A stretch of 47,110 bases of DNA, taken from assembly GCA_048158365.1 (NCBI GenBank), contig JBLLNL010000015.1, one strand, 5' to 3'. How positions within the stretch are numbered: the stretch's first letter is position 1; each line of letters opens with the position of its first letter. The position numbers and the translations under genes were made by a program. This document shows, piece after piece, positions 16,972 through 25,591 of the stretch. Source of the DNA: Azoarcus_F sp048158365 (GTDB lineage Bacteria > Pseudomonadota > Gammaproteobacteria > Burkholderiales > Rhodocyclaceae). Under the pieces are notes generated by a model. That model had not been told where the DNA came from. It saw only the letters and a program-made list of their open reading frames with translations, and did no database searches.

Positions 16972-17736
16972 ATGAACAATTCTCTACTTCTCGAAGGCAA
17001 GGTGGCGCTGATCTCCGGGGCCGCCTCGGCGCGCGGCATCGGGCTGGCCACCGCAAGACTGTTCGCCCGCCACGGGGCCACGGTCGTCATCCTGGATCTG
17101 GACGAAAAGGCGGCCGCCGAGGCGGCCGCCGAGATCGGACCGGCGCATCGCGGCTATGCCTGCAATGTGGTCGATCGCGATGCCTGCCGCGCCGCCGCGG
17201 AGCGCGCAATCGCAGAATTCGGCCGCATCGACGTGCTGATCAACAATGCCGGCATCACCCAGCCGGTCAAGACACTGGAGATCGATCCCGCAAGCTGGGA
17301 CCGCATTCTGGACGTCAATCTGCGCGGCGTGCTCTACCTGTCGCAGGCGGTCATTCCGCAGATGAAGAAGCAGGGTGGGGGGGCTGTGGCCTGCATGTCG
17401 TCGGTGTCGGCCCAACGAGGCGGGGGCATCCTCGGCGGACCTCATTACTCTGCAGCCAAAGCCGGCGTGCTGGGTCTGGCCAAGGCCATGGCCCGCGAGT
17501 TCGGCCCGGACAACATCCGGTTCAACTGTGTGACACCGGGGCTCATTCAGACCGACATCAGCTCCGGCAAGCTCAGCGACGCGCAGAAGACCGAGATCGC
17601 CGCAGGCATTCCGCTCAACCGCCTGGGCAATGCCGAGGAGGTCGCCGGCGCCTATCTGTTCCTCGCGTCGGACCTGTCGTCGTACATCACCGGGGCGGTC
17701 ATCGACGTGAATGGCGGCATGCTCATCCACGGCTGA
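16972..17736 (+). CDS. SDR-family dehydrogenase
   Basis: A 254-residue classical SDR. The cofactor loop SGAASARGIGLATARLF, NNAG, the catalytic Ser in MSSVSAQRG and the YSAAK Tyr-Lys pair are all intact, and Asp after the second strand (VILDLDE) points to NAD rather than NADP. It is 18 bp behind the transketolase subunit with AGGAGC as ribosome site. It probably interconverts a hydroxy and keto group on the ketose or ketoacid used or made by the transketolase. The family is too broad to name the substrate. Confidence 0.85.
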   Translation: MNNSLLLEGKVALISGAASARGIGLATARLFARHGATVVILDLDEKAAAEAAAEIGPAHRGYACNVVDRDACRAAAERAIAEFGRIDVLINNAGITQPVKTLEIDPASWDRILDVNLRGVLYLSQAVIPQMKKQGGGAVACMSSVSAQRGGGILGGPHYSAAKAGVLGLAKAMAREFGPDNIRFNCVTPGLIQTDISSGKLSDAQKTEIAAGIPLNRLGNAEEVAGAYLFLASDLSSYITGAVIDVNGGMLIHG

Positions 17737-17860
17737 TCGTTCGACCCCACCACGGTTTCACCACAAGCGGCCTCTGGTCCGCTCATACACGTGGCGTAAG
17801 TGAAGCCGGAGCGGCTTCGCTCGCCTCATGACCCGCCAAACGAAACGGAAGGAGATACTC

Positions 17861-18832
17861 ATGAAAAAGACACTCATCGCCATCGCAGCCACACTCGCCT
17901 TCAGCACGTCCGCCAGCTGGGCGCAGCAGGTGCTGCGTCTTTCGCACAACGCCGCGCCCGGCAACCCCAAGGCGGAGGCATCGCTGAAATTCGCCGAACT
18001 GGTCGAGCAGAAGAGCGGCGGTCGGATCAAGGTCGATGTCGGCGGTAGCGCGCAGTACGGTGACGACGTCGAGTCGCTGACCAACATGCGGCTCGGAACG
18101 CTGGCCTTCAGCGCCAATTCGCAGGGTGCGACCTCGAACGTGGTACCCGAGATCGCGGTGATCGGCCTGCCCTTTCTGTTCCGCGACCTGAACCATGCCT
18201 ATGGCGTCGTCGACGGCGTGGTCGGCGAGAAGATCGACGAGGCTGCGCAGACCAAGGGTCTGGTGGTGTTGTCGCTGTGGGACAACGGCATCCGCCATAC
18301 CAGCAACAGCCGGCGGCCGATCACGCAACCTGAAGACCTGGCCGGCATCAAGGTGCGCACACCGCCCGATCCGATGACGCTGGAGATCTTCACGGCCCTT
18401 GGCGCCAACCCGGGCCCCCTGGCCTTCTCCGAGCTCTACATCGCACTGCAGCAGGGCGTGTTCGACGGCCAGGAGAACCCGCTGATGAACATCTATTCGT
18501 CCAAGCTGTACGAGGTTCAGAAGTACATCTCGCTGACCGGACACAAGTATGAGACCACGCCGCTGATTGCCAGCAAGCGGATCTGGGATCAACTGTCCAA
18601 GGACGACCAGCAGGCTATCCTGGAAGCAGCCGTCGAAGCCGGTGCGATGAATCGCCAGATGTCCCTGGCCTCTGATGTCGAACTGCGTGAGAAGCTCACC
18701 GCAGCCGGTGTCGAGATCAATGAGGTGGACCAGACCGCCTTCATCGAGAAGACCAAGCCGGTCTACGAGAAGTGGGGCAAGCAGTTCCCGTCGCTGGTCG
18801 AACTGATCGTCTCCGAGGCCAGCAAGCAATGA
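17861..18832 (+). CDS. dctP: TRAP transporter solute receptor (DctP family)
   Basis: A 323-residue periplasmic binding protein. The signal peptide MKKTLIAIAATLAFSTSASWA is cleaved before QQVLRLSHN. The conserved KVRTPPDP segment holds the Arg that pairs with the carboxylate of the ligand. ELYIALQQGVFDGQENPL is the family signature. It delivers an organic acid to the DctQM permease encoded directly downstream. AGGAG lies 8 nt before ATG 17861. A small hairpin in the 124-bp gap before it (GAAGCC/GGCTTC) may set its higher expression. Confidence 0.9.
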   Translation: MKKTLIAIAATLAFSTSASWAQQVLRLSHNAAPGNPKAEASLKFAELVEQKSGGRIKVDVGGSAQYGDDVESLTNMRLGTLAFSANSQGATSNVVPEIAVIGLPFLFRDLNHAYGVVDGVVGEKIDEAAQTKGLVVLSLWDNGIRHTSNSRRPITQPEDLAGIKVRTPPDPMTLEIFTALGANPGPLAFSELYIALQQGVFDGQENPLMNIYSSKLYEVQKYISLTGHKYETTPLIASKRIWDQLSKDDQQAILEAAVEAGAMNRQMSLASDVELREKLTAAGVEINEVDQTAFIEKTKPVYEKWGKQFPSLVELIVSEASKQ

Positions 18833-19392
18833 GCGGCGCCCACTCCCACAGTGCAGTCGGTGCGAAAAGCGCGGCCGCGTCGGTGGTGAAGTGGGTGGAT
18901 GGCGTGATCGTGGCGGCCAGCGTGGTGCTTTCGATCACGGCCATCAGTGTGATGTTCGTCGCGCTGATGGCCGATGTCGTTGTCCGCTACTTGACCAATC
19001 AAGGCATGGGATGGCCGACCGAGATGCCCAACATCCTGTTTCCGTGGCTGGTGATGAGCGGCGTGGTCCTGGCCGCGCAGCGTGGCCAACACGTCGCCGT
19101 GAAGGCCCTGACCGGCTGGCTGGGCAAGCAGGCCAACCGCTTGCTTGCGCTGGCTCACCAGGTGCTGCTCGTCGCCGCCTTCTTCTACCTGGCCTGGGTG
19201 GGGCTCGAGGTGCTCGAGATCACCGGCACCGAGGTGTATCCAGTCACCGGCATCACCGCGCACTGGGCCTATCTCTCCATGATCGTGGGCTTCGTGGGTA
19301 TCGGCATCACCGCGATGACGACCTTCGTTCGCCTGTTGCTCGCCGAAGACCCGCTCGCCGTGCGTGTTCATCACGCCGAGGAGGATGTATGA
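18829..19392 (+). CDS. dctQ: TRAP transporter small permease (DctQ family)
   Basis: A 187-residue inner-membrane protein with four predicted membrane helices (e.g. GVIVAASVVLSITAISVMFV, ILFPWLVMSGVVLAAQRGQH). It has the RGQHVAV motif common to DctQ proteins. It joins DctM to form the sodium-driven permease. The start overlaps the dctP stop and its own stop overlaps the dctM start, both ATGA. Confidence 0.88.
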   Translation: MSGAHSHSAVGAKSAAASVVKWVDGVIVAASVVLSITAISVMFVALMADVVVRYLTNQGMGWPTEMPNILFPWLVMSGVVLAAQRGQHVAVKALTGWLGKQANRLLALAHQVLLVAAFFYLAWVGLEVLEITGTEVYPVTGITAHWAYLSMIVGFVGIGITAMTTFVRLLLAEDPLAVRVHHAEEDV

Positions 19393-20648
19393 CGCTCGTA
19401 ATGCTTCTTGTGTTCGGCGCGCTGCTCGTACTGGCACTGCCGGTCGGTTACGCGCTGGTGATCAGTTCGGGGCTCGCGGCCATCACCGTGGGTGACATGC
19501 CCAGTGTGCTCGCGGTGGTGAAGATCTTCCAGCCCACGCAAAGCTTCCCCTTGCTCGCGATCCCGTTCTTCATGCTGTCGGGAAGCCTGATGATGGGCGG
19601 CACGCTGGGCAAGCGTCTGATCAACTTCGCGACGCTGTTGGTCGGCCGCTTTCGGGGCGGTCTGGGGCAAGTCACCGTGGTCGGCTCCACCGTGTTCGGC
19701 GGGGTGTCCGGCTCGGCGGTGGCCGAGGCGTCGGCACTTGGCTCGATGCTGATCCCTTGGCAGAAGCGTGAAGGCTACCCCGGCGGCTTCGCCGCGGCCG
19801 TGACGGCCTCGTCGTCGGTAATCGCCGGCCTGATCCCGCCGTCGATTCCGTTGATCCTGTTCGCGGCGGTGTCGAACCAGTCGATCGCGTCGCTGTTTCT
19901 CGCCGGTATCGTGCCGGGACTGTTGCTGGCCAGCGGTTTCATGTTCGTCTGCTATCTGTCGGGGCGACTGAGAGGCTTCAAACAACTGCTCGACAAGGTC
20001 ACGCCGCGTGACGTATTGCGTGCCACCGTGGCTGCGGCGCCCGCGCTCGCGATGCCGGCGTTCATCGTCGTCCTGTTGCGTGCCGGCATCGCGACGCCCA
20101 CCGAAGTCAGCGTGATGGCGGTCGCCTATGGACTCGTCGTCAGCGCGCTGGTCTATCGCGACCTGACCCTCACACGACTCTACGGTGCACTGGTGCACAC
20201 CGCGGTCACGACCGGTGTGGTGATGCTGGTGATCGCCGCGTCGAACCTGGTCGGTTACGTCCTGACCGTCGAAGCCGTGCCGCGCTTCGTTGCGGAATGG
20301 GCACTGGACACGCTGGGGTCGCCGTGGAAGATCATCCTGATGCTCAACATCATCATGGTGTGTGTCGGCATGTTCCTGGACCTGCCGGCCGCGATCCTGC
20401 TGCTCGGTCCGACCTTCGTCGCGATCGGCAACGCGATCGGTCTGGACCTGATCCAGTTGGGAATCATGATGGCGGTGAATCTGAGCATCGGATTGTTCAC
20501 GCCACCGGTCGGTACCACCCTGTTCATCTCGGCTGCGATCGCGCGTGAGCCGGTCGGCGCAGTGGTCAAGGAATTGTGGCCGTTCTACCTGGTGGCGATT
20601 ACGGTGCTCGGGCTGATCTCGTTTGTGCCGGCGTTCACGTTCTATTGA
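19389..20648 (+). CDS. dctM: TRAP transporter large permease (DctM family)
   Basis: A 419-residue membrane protein with about 12 helices and the DctM hallmarks GSTVFGGVSGSAVAEASALG, GLIPPSIPLILFAAV and NLSIGLFTPPVGTTLF. It is the transport channel of the TRAP system. It overlaps dctQ by ATGA. A stem-loop follows the stop before the dehydrogenase gene. Confidence 0.92.
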   Translation: MTLVMLLVFGALLVLALPVGYALVISSGLAAITVGDMPSVLAVVKIFQPTQSFPLLAIPFFMLSGSLMMGGTLGKRLINFATLLVGRFRGGLGQVTVVGSTVFGGVSGSAVAEASALGSMLIPWQKREGYPGGFAAAVTASSSVIAGLIPPSIPLILFAAVSNQSIASLFLAGIVPGLLLASGFMFVCYLSGRLRGFKQLLDKVTPRDVLRATVAAAPALAMPAFIVVLLRAGIATPTEVSVMAVAYGLVVSALVYRDLTLTRLYGALVHTAVTTGVVMLVIAASNLVGYVLTVEAVPRFVAEWALDTLGSPWKIILMLNIIMVCVGMFLDLPAAILLLGPTFVAIGNAIGLDLIQLGIMMAVNLSIGLFTPPVGTTLFISAAIAREPVGAVVKELWPFYLVAITVLGLISFVPAFTFY

Positions 20649-20663
20649 TCAATGAAATCGATC

Positions 20664-20682
20664 GGGCACCGCACAGGTGCCC
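20664..20682 (+). terminator. Stem-loop between dctM and the dehydrogenase gene
   Basis: GGGCACC (20664-20670) and GGTGCCC (20676-20682) around a 5-nt loop. No U-run follows, so it is more likely an mRNA-processing or stability hairpin inside the operon than a full terminator. Confidence 0.4.
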
Positions 20683-20700
20683 TGGAAAGGAAGTGCATTC

Positions 20701-21594
20701 ATGAAAACAATCGCATTCGCAGGACTCGGGGCCATGGGCCTGCCGATGGCCAGAAACCTCCTGGCCAAGGGATTCACCGTTCGCGGCATCGATGTGAATC
20801 CGGACGCGCTGGCGAAGCTGCAGGCTGCGGGCGGGGAAAGGGCCGATTCGTCGACCGCAGCGGTGGCCGGTGCCGACGTCTTGATGCTGATGGTGGTCAA
20901 CGCGGACCAGGCCGAGCAGATCCTGTTCGGCAGCGGACTGCTGGCGGCCTTGCCCGAGGGGGCGACAGTCTGCCTGATGGCGACCTGCCCGCCGGGTGCA
21001 GTCCAGAAGGTCGCGAGACATGTGACCGCCACCGGTCGTCGCTTCGTCGATGCACCGGTGTCCGGCGGCGTGGCGGGTGCCACGGCGGGTTCCTTGACCA
21101 TCATGGCGGCCTGCGAGCAGACGAGCTTCGACGCGATGCGCCCGGTGTTCGAAGCTGTAGGACAGCGGATCTACCATGTGGGTGAGCAGCCCGGACAGGG
21201 CGCTACGGTCAAGACCGTGAACCAGCTGCTGTGTGGCGTACACATCGCGGTCGTCGCGGAAGCCTTCGCGCTGGCGGCCAAGGTCGGTGTCGACCTGAAC
21301 GTGTTGCTCGAAATCATGAGTGGCTCGGCGGCCTCGAGCTGGATGCTGAAGGACCGTGGGCCACGCATGCTTCAGTCCGATCCCGAAGTCACCAGCGCGG
21401 TGGATATCTTCGTGAAGGATCTCGGCATCGTGCTGGAGGCTGGTCGCGAGGTGCAGGCGGCGACCCCGATCGCGGCGCTCGCGCATCAGCTCTTCATGGC
21501 CACCTCCGGTCGGGGAGACGGACGAGCGGACGACAGCCAGGTGATTCGCAGCTACTACGCATTGAACGGCACGAATCCGGACGCGCCAGTCTGA
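20701..21594 (+). CDS. 3-hydroxyisobutyrate/threonate-type dehydrogenase
   Basis: A 297-residue beta-hydroxyacid dehydrogenase. FAGLGAMGLPMARNL binds NAD(P). DAPVSGGVAGATAGSL is the substrate loop, and Lys in GATVKTVNQLL is the catalytic residue. The end (FVKDLGIVLEAGRE, HQLFMATSGRGDGRADDS) is closer to my recollection of the L-threonate dehydrogenase (LtnD) group than to valine-pathway enzymes. It probably oxidises a C3-C4 hydroxyacid in the pathway served by the TRAP system and transketolase. AAGGAAG precedes ATG 20701. Confidence 0.82.
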   Translation: MKTIAFAGLGAMGLPMARNLLAKGFTVRGIDVNPDALAKLQAAGGERADSSTAAVAGADVLMLMVVNADQAEQILFGSGLLAALPEGATVCLMATCPPGAVQKVARHVTATGRRFVDAPVSGGVAGATAGSLTIMAACEQTSFDAMRPVFEAVGQRIYHVGEQPGQGATVKTVNQLLCGVHIAVVAEAFALAAKVGVDLNVLLEIMSGSAASSWMLKDRGPRMLQSDPEVTSAVDIFVKDLGIVLEAGREVQAATPIAALAHQLFMATSGRGDGRADDSQVIRSYYALNGTNPDAPV

Positions 21595-21595
21595 C

Positions 21596-22474
21596 ATGTT
21601 CGTCCAGATCGCGAGCATCGTCTTTCCGGTCTTCACCGTCATCGTCGTCGGTTATCTGTACGGGCGCTGGCACCGCCCGGAGATGATCGCGACCAATCGC
21701 ATGAACATGGACGTGTTCGTGCCGGCGCTGGTCTTCACCGCGCTGGCCGGTCGCGCGATCGCATTCGACGATCTGCAGATGATCGCGCTGGGCGGTTTGG
21801 TCATCGTACTCGGTTCCGGCTTGCTGGGCTGGCCGATCGCGCGGTGGCTCGGCTACGCACCGAAGACGCTGCTGCCGCCGATGATGTTCAAGAACGCCGG
21901 CAACATGGGCTTGCCGCTGCTGTTGTTCGCGTTCGGCGAGCAGGTTCTGCCGGCCGCGGTCATTCTGTTCCTGGTCGAGAACATCCTGCATTTCGTCATT
22001 GCGGCCTACTGGTTGGGCCACAACCCGCAGCTCTGGCGCATCTTCCGTGAACCCGTGGTCATCGCGGGCCTGGCCGGGCTGGCCGTCAGCATCTCTGGCG
22101 TCGGGCTATGGCCGCCGTTGCTGTCCGCGATGACGATCATCGCCAACGTGTCGACTGGCCTGATGCTGTTCTCGCTGGGCGTGCGCCTGAACACCGCGCC
22201 GTTTGCCGAGTGGCGAATCGGCCTGGTCGGTGCTATCGTCACGCCACTGACCGGCATGCTGATCGCGTACGGTTTCTGTCTGGCGTTCGATCTGTCGTCC
22301 CGTGAGACGGACATCCTGGTGTTGTTCGGCGCCTTGCCGCCGGCCGTGCTGAACTTCATGTTCGCCGAGCGCTACGGACAGGAGCCGGCCAAGGTGGCGT
22401 CCATCGTCATCATCGGCAATCTGGTCGCCTTCTTCTCGATCTCGATTGCGCTGGCCTTGCGGTTGTCGGGTTGA
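21596..22474 (+). CDS. AEC-family permease
   Basis: A 292-residue membrane protein of the auxin efflux carrier/malonate permease family with about ten helices in two halves. FKNAGNMGLPLLLFAFGEQ and GALPPAVLNFMFAERYG are the conserved segments with mid-helix Pro/Gly. It begins one base after the dehydrogenase stop and closes the operon. It may export a side product or import a related acid; direction cannot be told. The following 140 bp before the convergent xdhC-type gene hold nothing I recognise. Confidence 0.85.
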   Translation: MFVQIASIVFPVFTVIVVGYLYGRWHRPEMIATNRMNMDVFVPALVFTALAGRAIAFDDLQMIALGGLVIVLGSGLLGWPIARWLGYAPKTLLPPMMFKNAGNMGLPLLLFAFGEQVLPAAVILFLVENILHFVIAAYWLGHNPQLWRIFREPVVIAGLAGLAVSISGVGLWPPLLSAMTIIANVSTGLMLFSLGVRLNTAPFAEWRIGLVGAIVTPLTGMLIAYGFCLAFDLSSRETDILVLFGALPPAVLNFMFAERYGQEPAKVASIVIIGNLVAFFSISIALALRLSG

Positions 22475-22614
22475 GAGACAGCACGCCATTCCCGGGGCCT
22501 TCGGCAATGGTCAGGCTGGGACCGTTGCGCTCCCCGCACGATCGAACACGGTGGCGCTCCATCGGTACAGGTCCGGTCTGCCGCAGGCCCCGATGTCCGG
22601 GTCAGTGTGGCGGT

Positions 22615-23643
22615 TCAGCGGGCGCAGGCCGAGGACATTGCATCCAGCGCAAGGTGCCGATGCTGCAGGTCGATGTCCGGGATCGCGCGTTTCTGCACGA
22701 TCGGAACGCGGTACTTCGCCGCGGTGATCTCGGCCAGGATCGAGATCGCCATCTCGGCCGGTGAGCGCGCGCCGATGAACAGGCCGACCGGGCCATGGAG
22801 GCGGTCGATCTCGGCCTGCGACAGGTCGAACATCGCCAGGCGCTCGCGTCGTTTGGCGGTGTTGCTGCGGCTGCCGATCGCGCCGATGTAGAAGGCCGGG
22901 GACTTCAGGGCCTCGAGCAGCGCCATGTCGTCGAGCTTGGGGTCGTGGGTCAGCGCGACGATCGCGGTGTGGCCGTCTATCCCGAGCGCGAGGATGGCGT
23001 CGTCGGGCATGTCGCGGCGAAACTCGATGGCCCGATGGGTGAAGCCCTCGGCGAATTCCTCGCGCGGATCGACGATGATGACTTCGTAGTCGGCGGCCAG
23101 CGCCATGTCGCTGACGTATTGCGACAACTGTCCGGCGCCGATGATGACCATGCGCCAGCGCGGGCCGTAGAAGCTGCGCATGATGCGGCCGTCGAAGCCG
23201 AATGCGTCGCCGCGGGTCGCGTCGATCAGCGTCGAGCGTCCGGTGCAGGTGTCCAGTTCGCGGATGGTCAGGCGCTTGACCGCGATGCGTTCGAGCAGCG
23301 CGCGCAAGGTTGCGACATCGGGGCGGGGTTCGACCACGATGCGCACCGTGCCGCCGCAGGGCAGGCCGAAGCGGGCGGCCTCGTCCCGGGTCACGCCGTA
23401 GGTGATCAGCTCGGGCGTGTCCTGAGCCAGGATCTCGGTCTGCACGCGTCCGATCAGGTCGTCCTCGACGCAACCGCCGGAGACCGATCCGACGACCTGG
23501 CCGTCGTCCCGGATCGCCAGCCATGCGCCGAGCGGCCGCGGGGCCGAACCCCAGGTCTCGACCACCGTGGCGAGGGCGGTCGGTCGGCCGGCGTCGATCC
23601 AGTCGATTGCGGTTCTCAGGACCGAGAGGTCGGTGCTGTCCAT
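22615..23643 (-). CDS. XdhC/CoxI-family molybdenum-cofactor maturation factor
   Basis: A 342-residue protein with an N-terminal XdhC/CoxI domain (TVVETWGSAPRPLGAWLAI, GSVSGGCVEDDLI, CGGTVRIVVE) and a C-terminal Rossmann-like XdhC domain (MVIIGAGQLSQYVSDMAL, YIGAIGSRSNTAKRR, IGARSPAEMAISILAEI). Family members bind and sulfurate or insert the Mo cofactor of xanthine dehydrogenase-like enzymes. Near coxMSL it most likely serves the CO dehydrogenase as CoxF/CoxI do. It is transcribed away from rcoM, together with the membrane gene upstream. Confidence 0.88.
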   Translation of the reverse strand: MDSTDLSVLRTAIDWIDAGRPTALATVVETWGSAPRPLGAWLAIRDDGQVVGSVSGGCVEDDLIGRVQTEILAQDTPELITYGVTRDEAARFGLPCGGTVRIVVEPRPDVATLRALLERIAVKRLTIRELDTCTGRSTLIDATRGDAFGFDGRIMRSFYGPRWRMVIIGAGQLSQYVSDMALAADYEVIIVDPREEFAEGFTHRAIEFRRDMPDDAILALGIDGHTAIVALTHDPKLDDMALLEALKSPAFYIGAIGSRSNTAKRRERLAMFDLSQAEIDRLHGPVGLFIGARSPAEMAISILAEITAAKYRVPIVQKRAIPDIDLQHRHLALDAMSSACAR

Positions 23644-23703
23644 CGTGTCGTCTCCGTCGTTCGTGTTGTCGTGATCCAGCAGGTCAGCGATGACCGGGCA
23701 TGT

Positions 23704-24381
23704 TCAGCGTGAGCGCCCGCTGCGGGGTGTGCCGGCTCGCCAGTCCTTTAGCCGGAAGTAGCCGCGATAAAGGGCCACGCTGATCACCATGCCCCAGGTC
23801 ATGCCGGCGAACATGCCGCCCAGCATTTCGGTCAGGCCGTAACCGTCTCCGGTCGCCAGCCGCGACAGCCACAGCGCGCCGGCGGTCATGCCGAGCAGCA
23901 TCCAGCCGGAGCACATCAGGTTTTGCGCGAAGACCGAACACAGGTAGCGCCCGCAATCGGGTCGCAGCAGACGCAAGCCCGGAATCGCGGCCAGTCCGCC
24001 CGCGATCATGCCGACGTGCATGCCCGGCAGAAACATCAAATGGGCCTCTAGCGCCGCCGCGAACGGCAGTCCCTCCGTGCCCGCGCACAAGTCTTCCAGC
24101 GCCATCACCCCGGTCTGCGTGACATCCCAGGCCAGCCCGATCAGCATGCCGCCGAAACCGAGCGACAGCATCACATGCGGGGGCGAAAGCCCGGCCCTCT
24201 GCGGCCGGATCGCGACCAGCGCGAAGCAGCCGGCCACGACCAGTGCGACGGTCAGCAGCAACACCGGCCAGTCGATCCGCGCCAGCGATGCGCCCACCAG
24301 CCAATAGGCGCCGGCGACCATCGCGAGCAGCAGCAATGGCGTGCGGGTCTGGGAACCGAAGTTCTGCACCAGTGGATTCAT
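23704..24381 (-). CDS. Unknown membrane protein beside rcoM
   Basis: I do not recognise this 225-residue protein. It has about six hydrophobic segments, e.g. TPLLLLAMVAGAYWLVGASL, LLLTVALVVAGCFALVAI and a Met/His/Gly-rich central part (HLMFLPGMHVGMIAGG, FAGMTWGMVISVAL). His, Met and Cys residues in or near membrane segments (HLMFLPGMH, LMCSGWML) could bind a metal or haem. It is divergent from rcoM, shares its upstream region and lies in front of the xdhC-type gene, so it belongs to the CO locus by position. The start ATG 24381 follows AAGGTG; the frame is open further upstream without a better signal. Confidence 0.6.
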   Translation of the reverse strand: MNPLVQNFGSQTRTPLLLLAMVAGAYWLVGASLARIDWPVLLLTVALVVAGCFALVAIRPQRAGLSPPHVMLSLGFGGMLIGLAWDVTQTGVMALEDLCAGTEGLPFAAALEAHLMFLPGMHVGMIAGGLAAIPGLRLLRPDCGRYLCSVFAQNLMCSGWMLLGMTAGALWLSRLATGDGYGLTEMLGGMFAGMTWGMVISVALYRGYFRLKDWRAGTPRSGRSR

Positions 24382-24466
24382 CTGCACCTTGCAGACTCCA
24401 TGGGGTCTAAAATTGCCTGTGATCGTGGTGAGCGACAGTCGTTCGTCAGGACGTCTTGCTGGCCGC

Positions 24467-24511
24467 ACAATTTATTTAATTGTCCAAGACAAATGGAACT
24501 TTGTTCGAACA
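24467..24511. promoter_or_regulatory. Cluster of inverted repeats upstream of rcoM
   Basis: Three dyads lie close together: ACAATT-N5-AATTGT (24467-24483), TTGTC-N3-GACAA (24480-24492) and TGTTCGAACA (24502-24511). A possible -10 TATAGA follows at 24520-24525. This AT-rich block sits in the 268-bp gap between the divergent membrane gene and rcoM and is probably the control region for both. Confidence 0.5.
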
Positions 24512-24649
24512 GATTCCACTATAGATTCGCCACAAGCAAAACGCGCGTTCCATGAACGAAGCGCGACAGCGGTGCACGAACTGCACTGCGGAGACATGAA
24601 CGGCCGGCACTGCCGGCGCAGGGACCAATACTTTGGAGGAGGGCGTCCC

Positions 24650-25426
24650 ATGACAAGTTGCCCAGTCGATCACTCGCCGAGCGGGTGTGCGTCCTGGTTG
24701 TACATGCTCGAGCGCTTCGACGTGGGCGTGATCAACCTGGACCAGCAGTTGCGGGTCGTGGGCATGAACGAGTTCGCGCGCAGGACCCTGCCGGTCGACG
24801 AGCGACAGCCCTTCGGGAAGATCGTCACCAGCTTCCACCCCGAGGTCTCCCGTGCGAAGGTCGCGTTCCTGCTCGAGCAGGCCCAGTGCCCGGTCTCGAA
24901 TCCGCCGCCGATGACGATGATCATCAACATCCCGGAGAGGGTGCTGTTGATCAAGGTCTCCAAGATGACCGATGCGGCGGGTGAGGTACAGGGCTATACG
25001 CTTGTTTTCCATGACATCACCGACGCGGTCAGTCGTGACGACGGGGCCGGTGTGCGGCGCGAGGCCAAACGCCAGCTGTTCAAGATCCCGACGCTTAGGC
25101 AGAACCGTATCGTGCTGGTCGATGTCGCGTCGGTGTCCTACATCCGCTCGGATGGTCACTACACCTGGGTGCAGACCGCCGATGGCAACTACTTCTGCAA
25201 CCTGACCATCGGGGATCTGGAAGCGCGCCTGGACCCGGAGCGCTTCATGCGGGTGCACCGCAGCTACATCGTGAACCTGGAGCAGGCGGAGCAGATCGTG
25301 CGCGATGACGGCAAGGTCCTGCTCAAGCTGGTCCAGCCCGAAGATGCCGAGATTCCGGTGGCGCGTGCCAGCGTGTCGCGCCTGATGGAGAACCTCGGAC
25401 TCGCCGGTGCGGTGGGCTGGCGCTGA
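24650..25426 (+). CDS. rcoM: RcoM-type CO-responsive regulator (PAS-LytTR)
   Basis: A 258-residue regulator with an N-terminal PAS domain (about residues 15-130) and a C-terminal LytTR DNA-binding domain (about 145-250; VDVASVSYIRSDGHYTWVQT, RFMRVHRSYIVNL). In Burkholderia RcoM the PAS domain binds b-type haem through a His and a Met, with a Cys ligand in the oxidised state. Here His63, Cys80 and Met90 are candidates; the 10-residue Cys-Met spacing matches RcoM. Its place directly before coxMSL supports a role as CO-dependent activator of the cox operon. GGAGGA precedes ATG 24650; the open frame upstream is not expected to be translated. Confidence 0.85.
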   Translation: MTSCPVDHSPSGCASWLYMLERFDVGVINLDQQLRVVGMNEFARRTLPVDERQPFGKIVTSFHPEVSRAKVAFLLEQAQCPVSNPPPMTMIINIPERVLLIKVSKMTDAAGEVQGYTLVFHDITDAVSRDDGAGVRREAKRQLFKIPTLRQNRIVLVDVASVSYIRSDGHYTWVQTADGNYFCNLTIGDLEARLDPERFMRVHRSYIVNLEQAEQIVRDDGKVLLKLVQPEDAEIPVARASVSRLMENLGLAGAVGWR

Positions 25427-25439
25427 GCGTCGGTTTCAC

Positions 25440-25523
25440 TTCGTGCAGTCAGCCTGCGTTTCGTGCAGGCCTCGTCGCCATTTGTTAATCCTCGATCATT
25501 CCGTCCAGGACAAAACCTAGACT
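25440..25523 (+). promoter_or_regulatory. Direct repeats and promoter of the cox operon
   Basis: Two identical 9-mers TTCGTGCAG (25440-25448 and 25460-25468) lie 20 bp apart, the helical-turn spacing favoured by LytTR regulators. A -10-like TAGACT (25518-25523) follows with only a weak -35 (ATCATT, 17-bp spacer), as expected of an activator-dependent promoter. The repeats would lie roughly 60 to 90 bp upstream of the start of transcription. RcoM binding here is inferred. Confidence 0.5.
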
Positions 25524-25591
25524 GCAAGCGTCCCGGCAAATGTGGACGCGGTCCTCGCAGCCGGGCCGACGAGGATAACGAGGAGACACGA

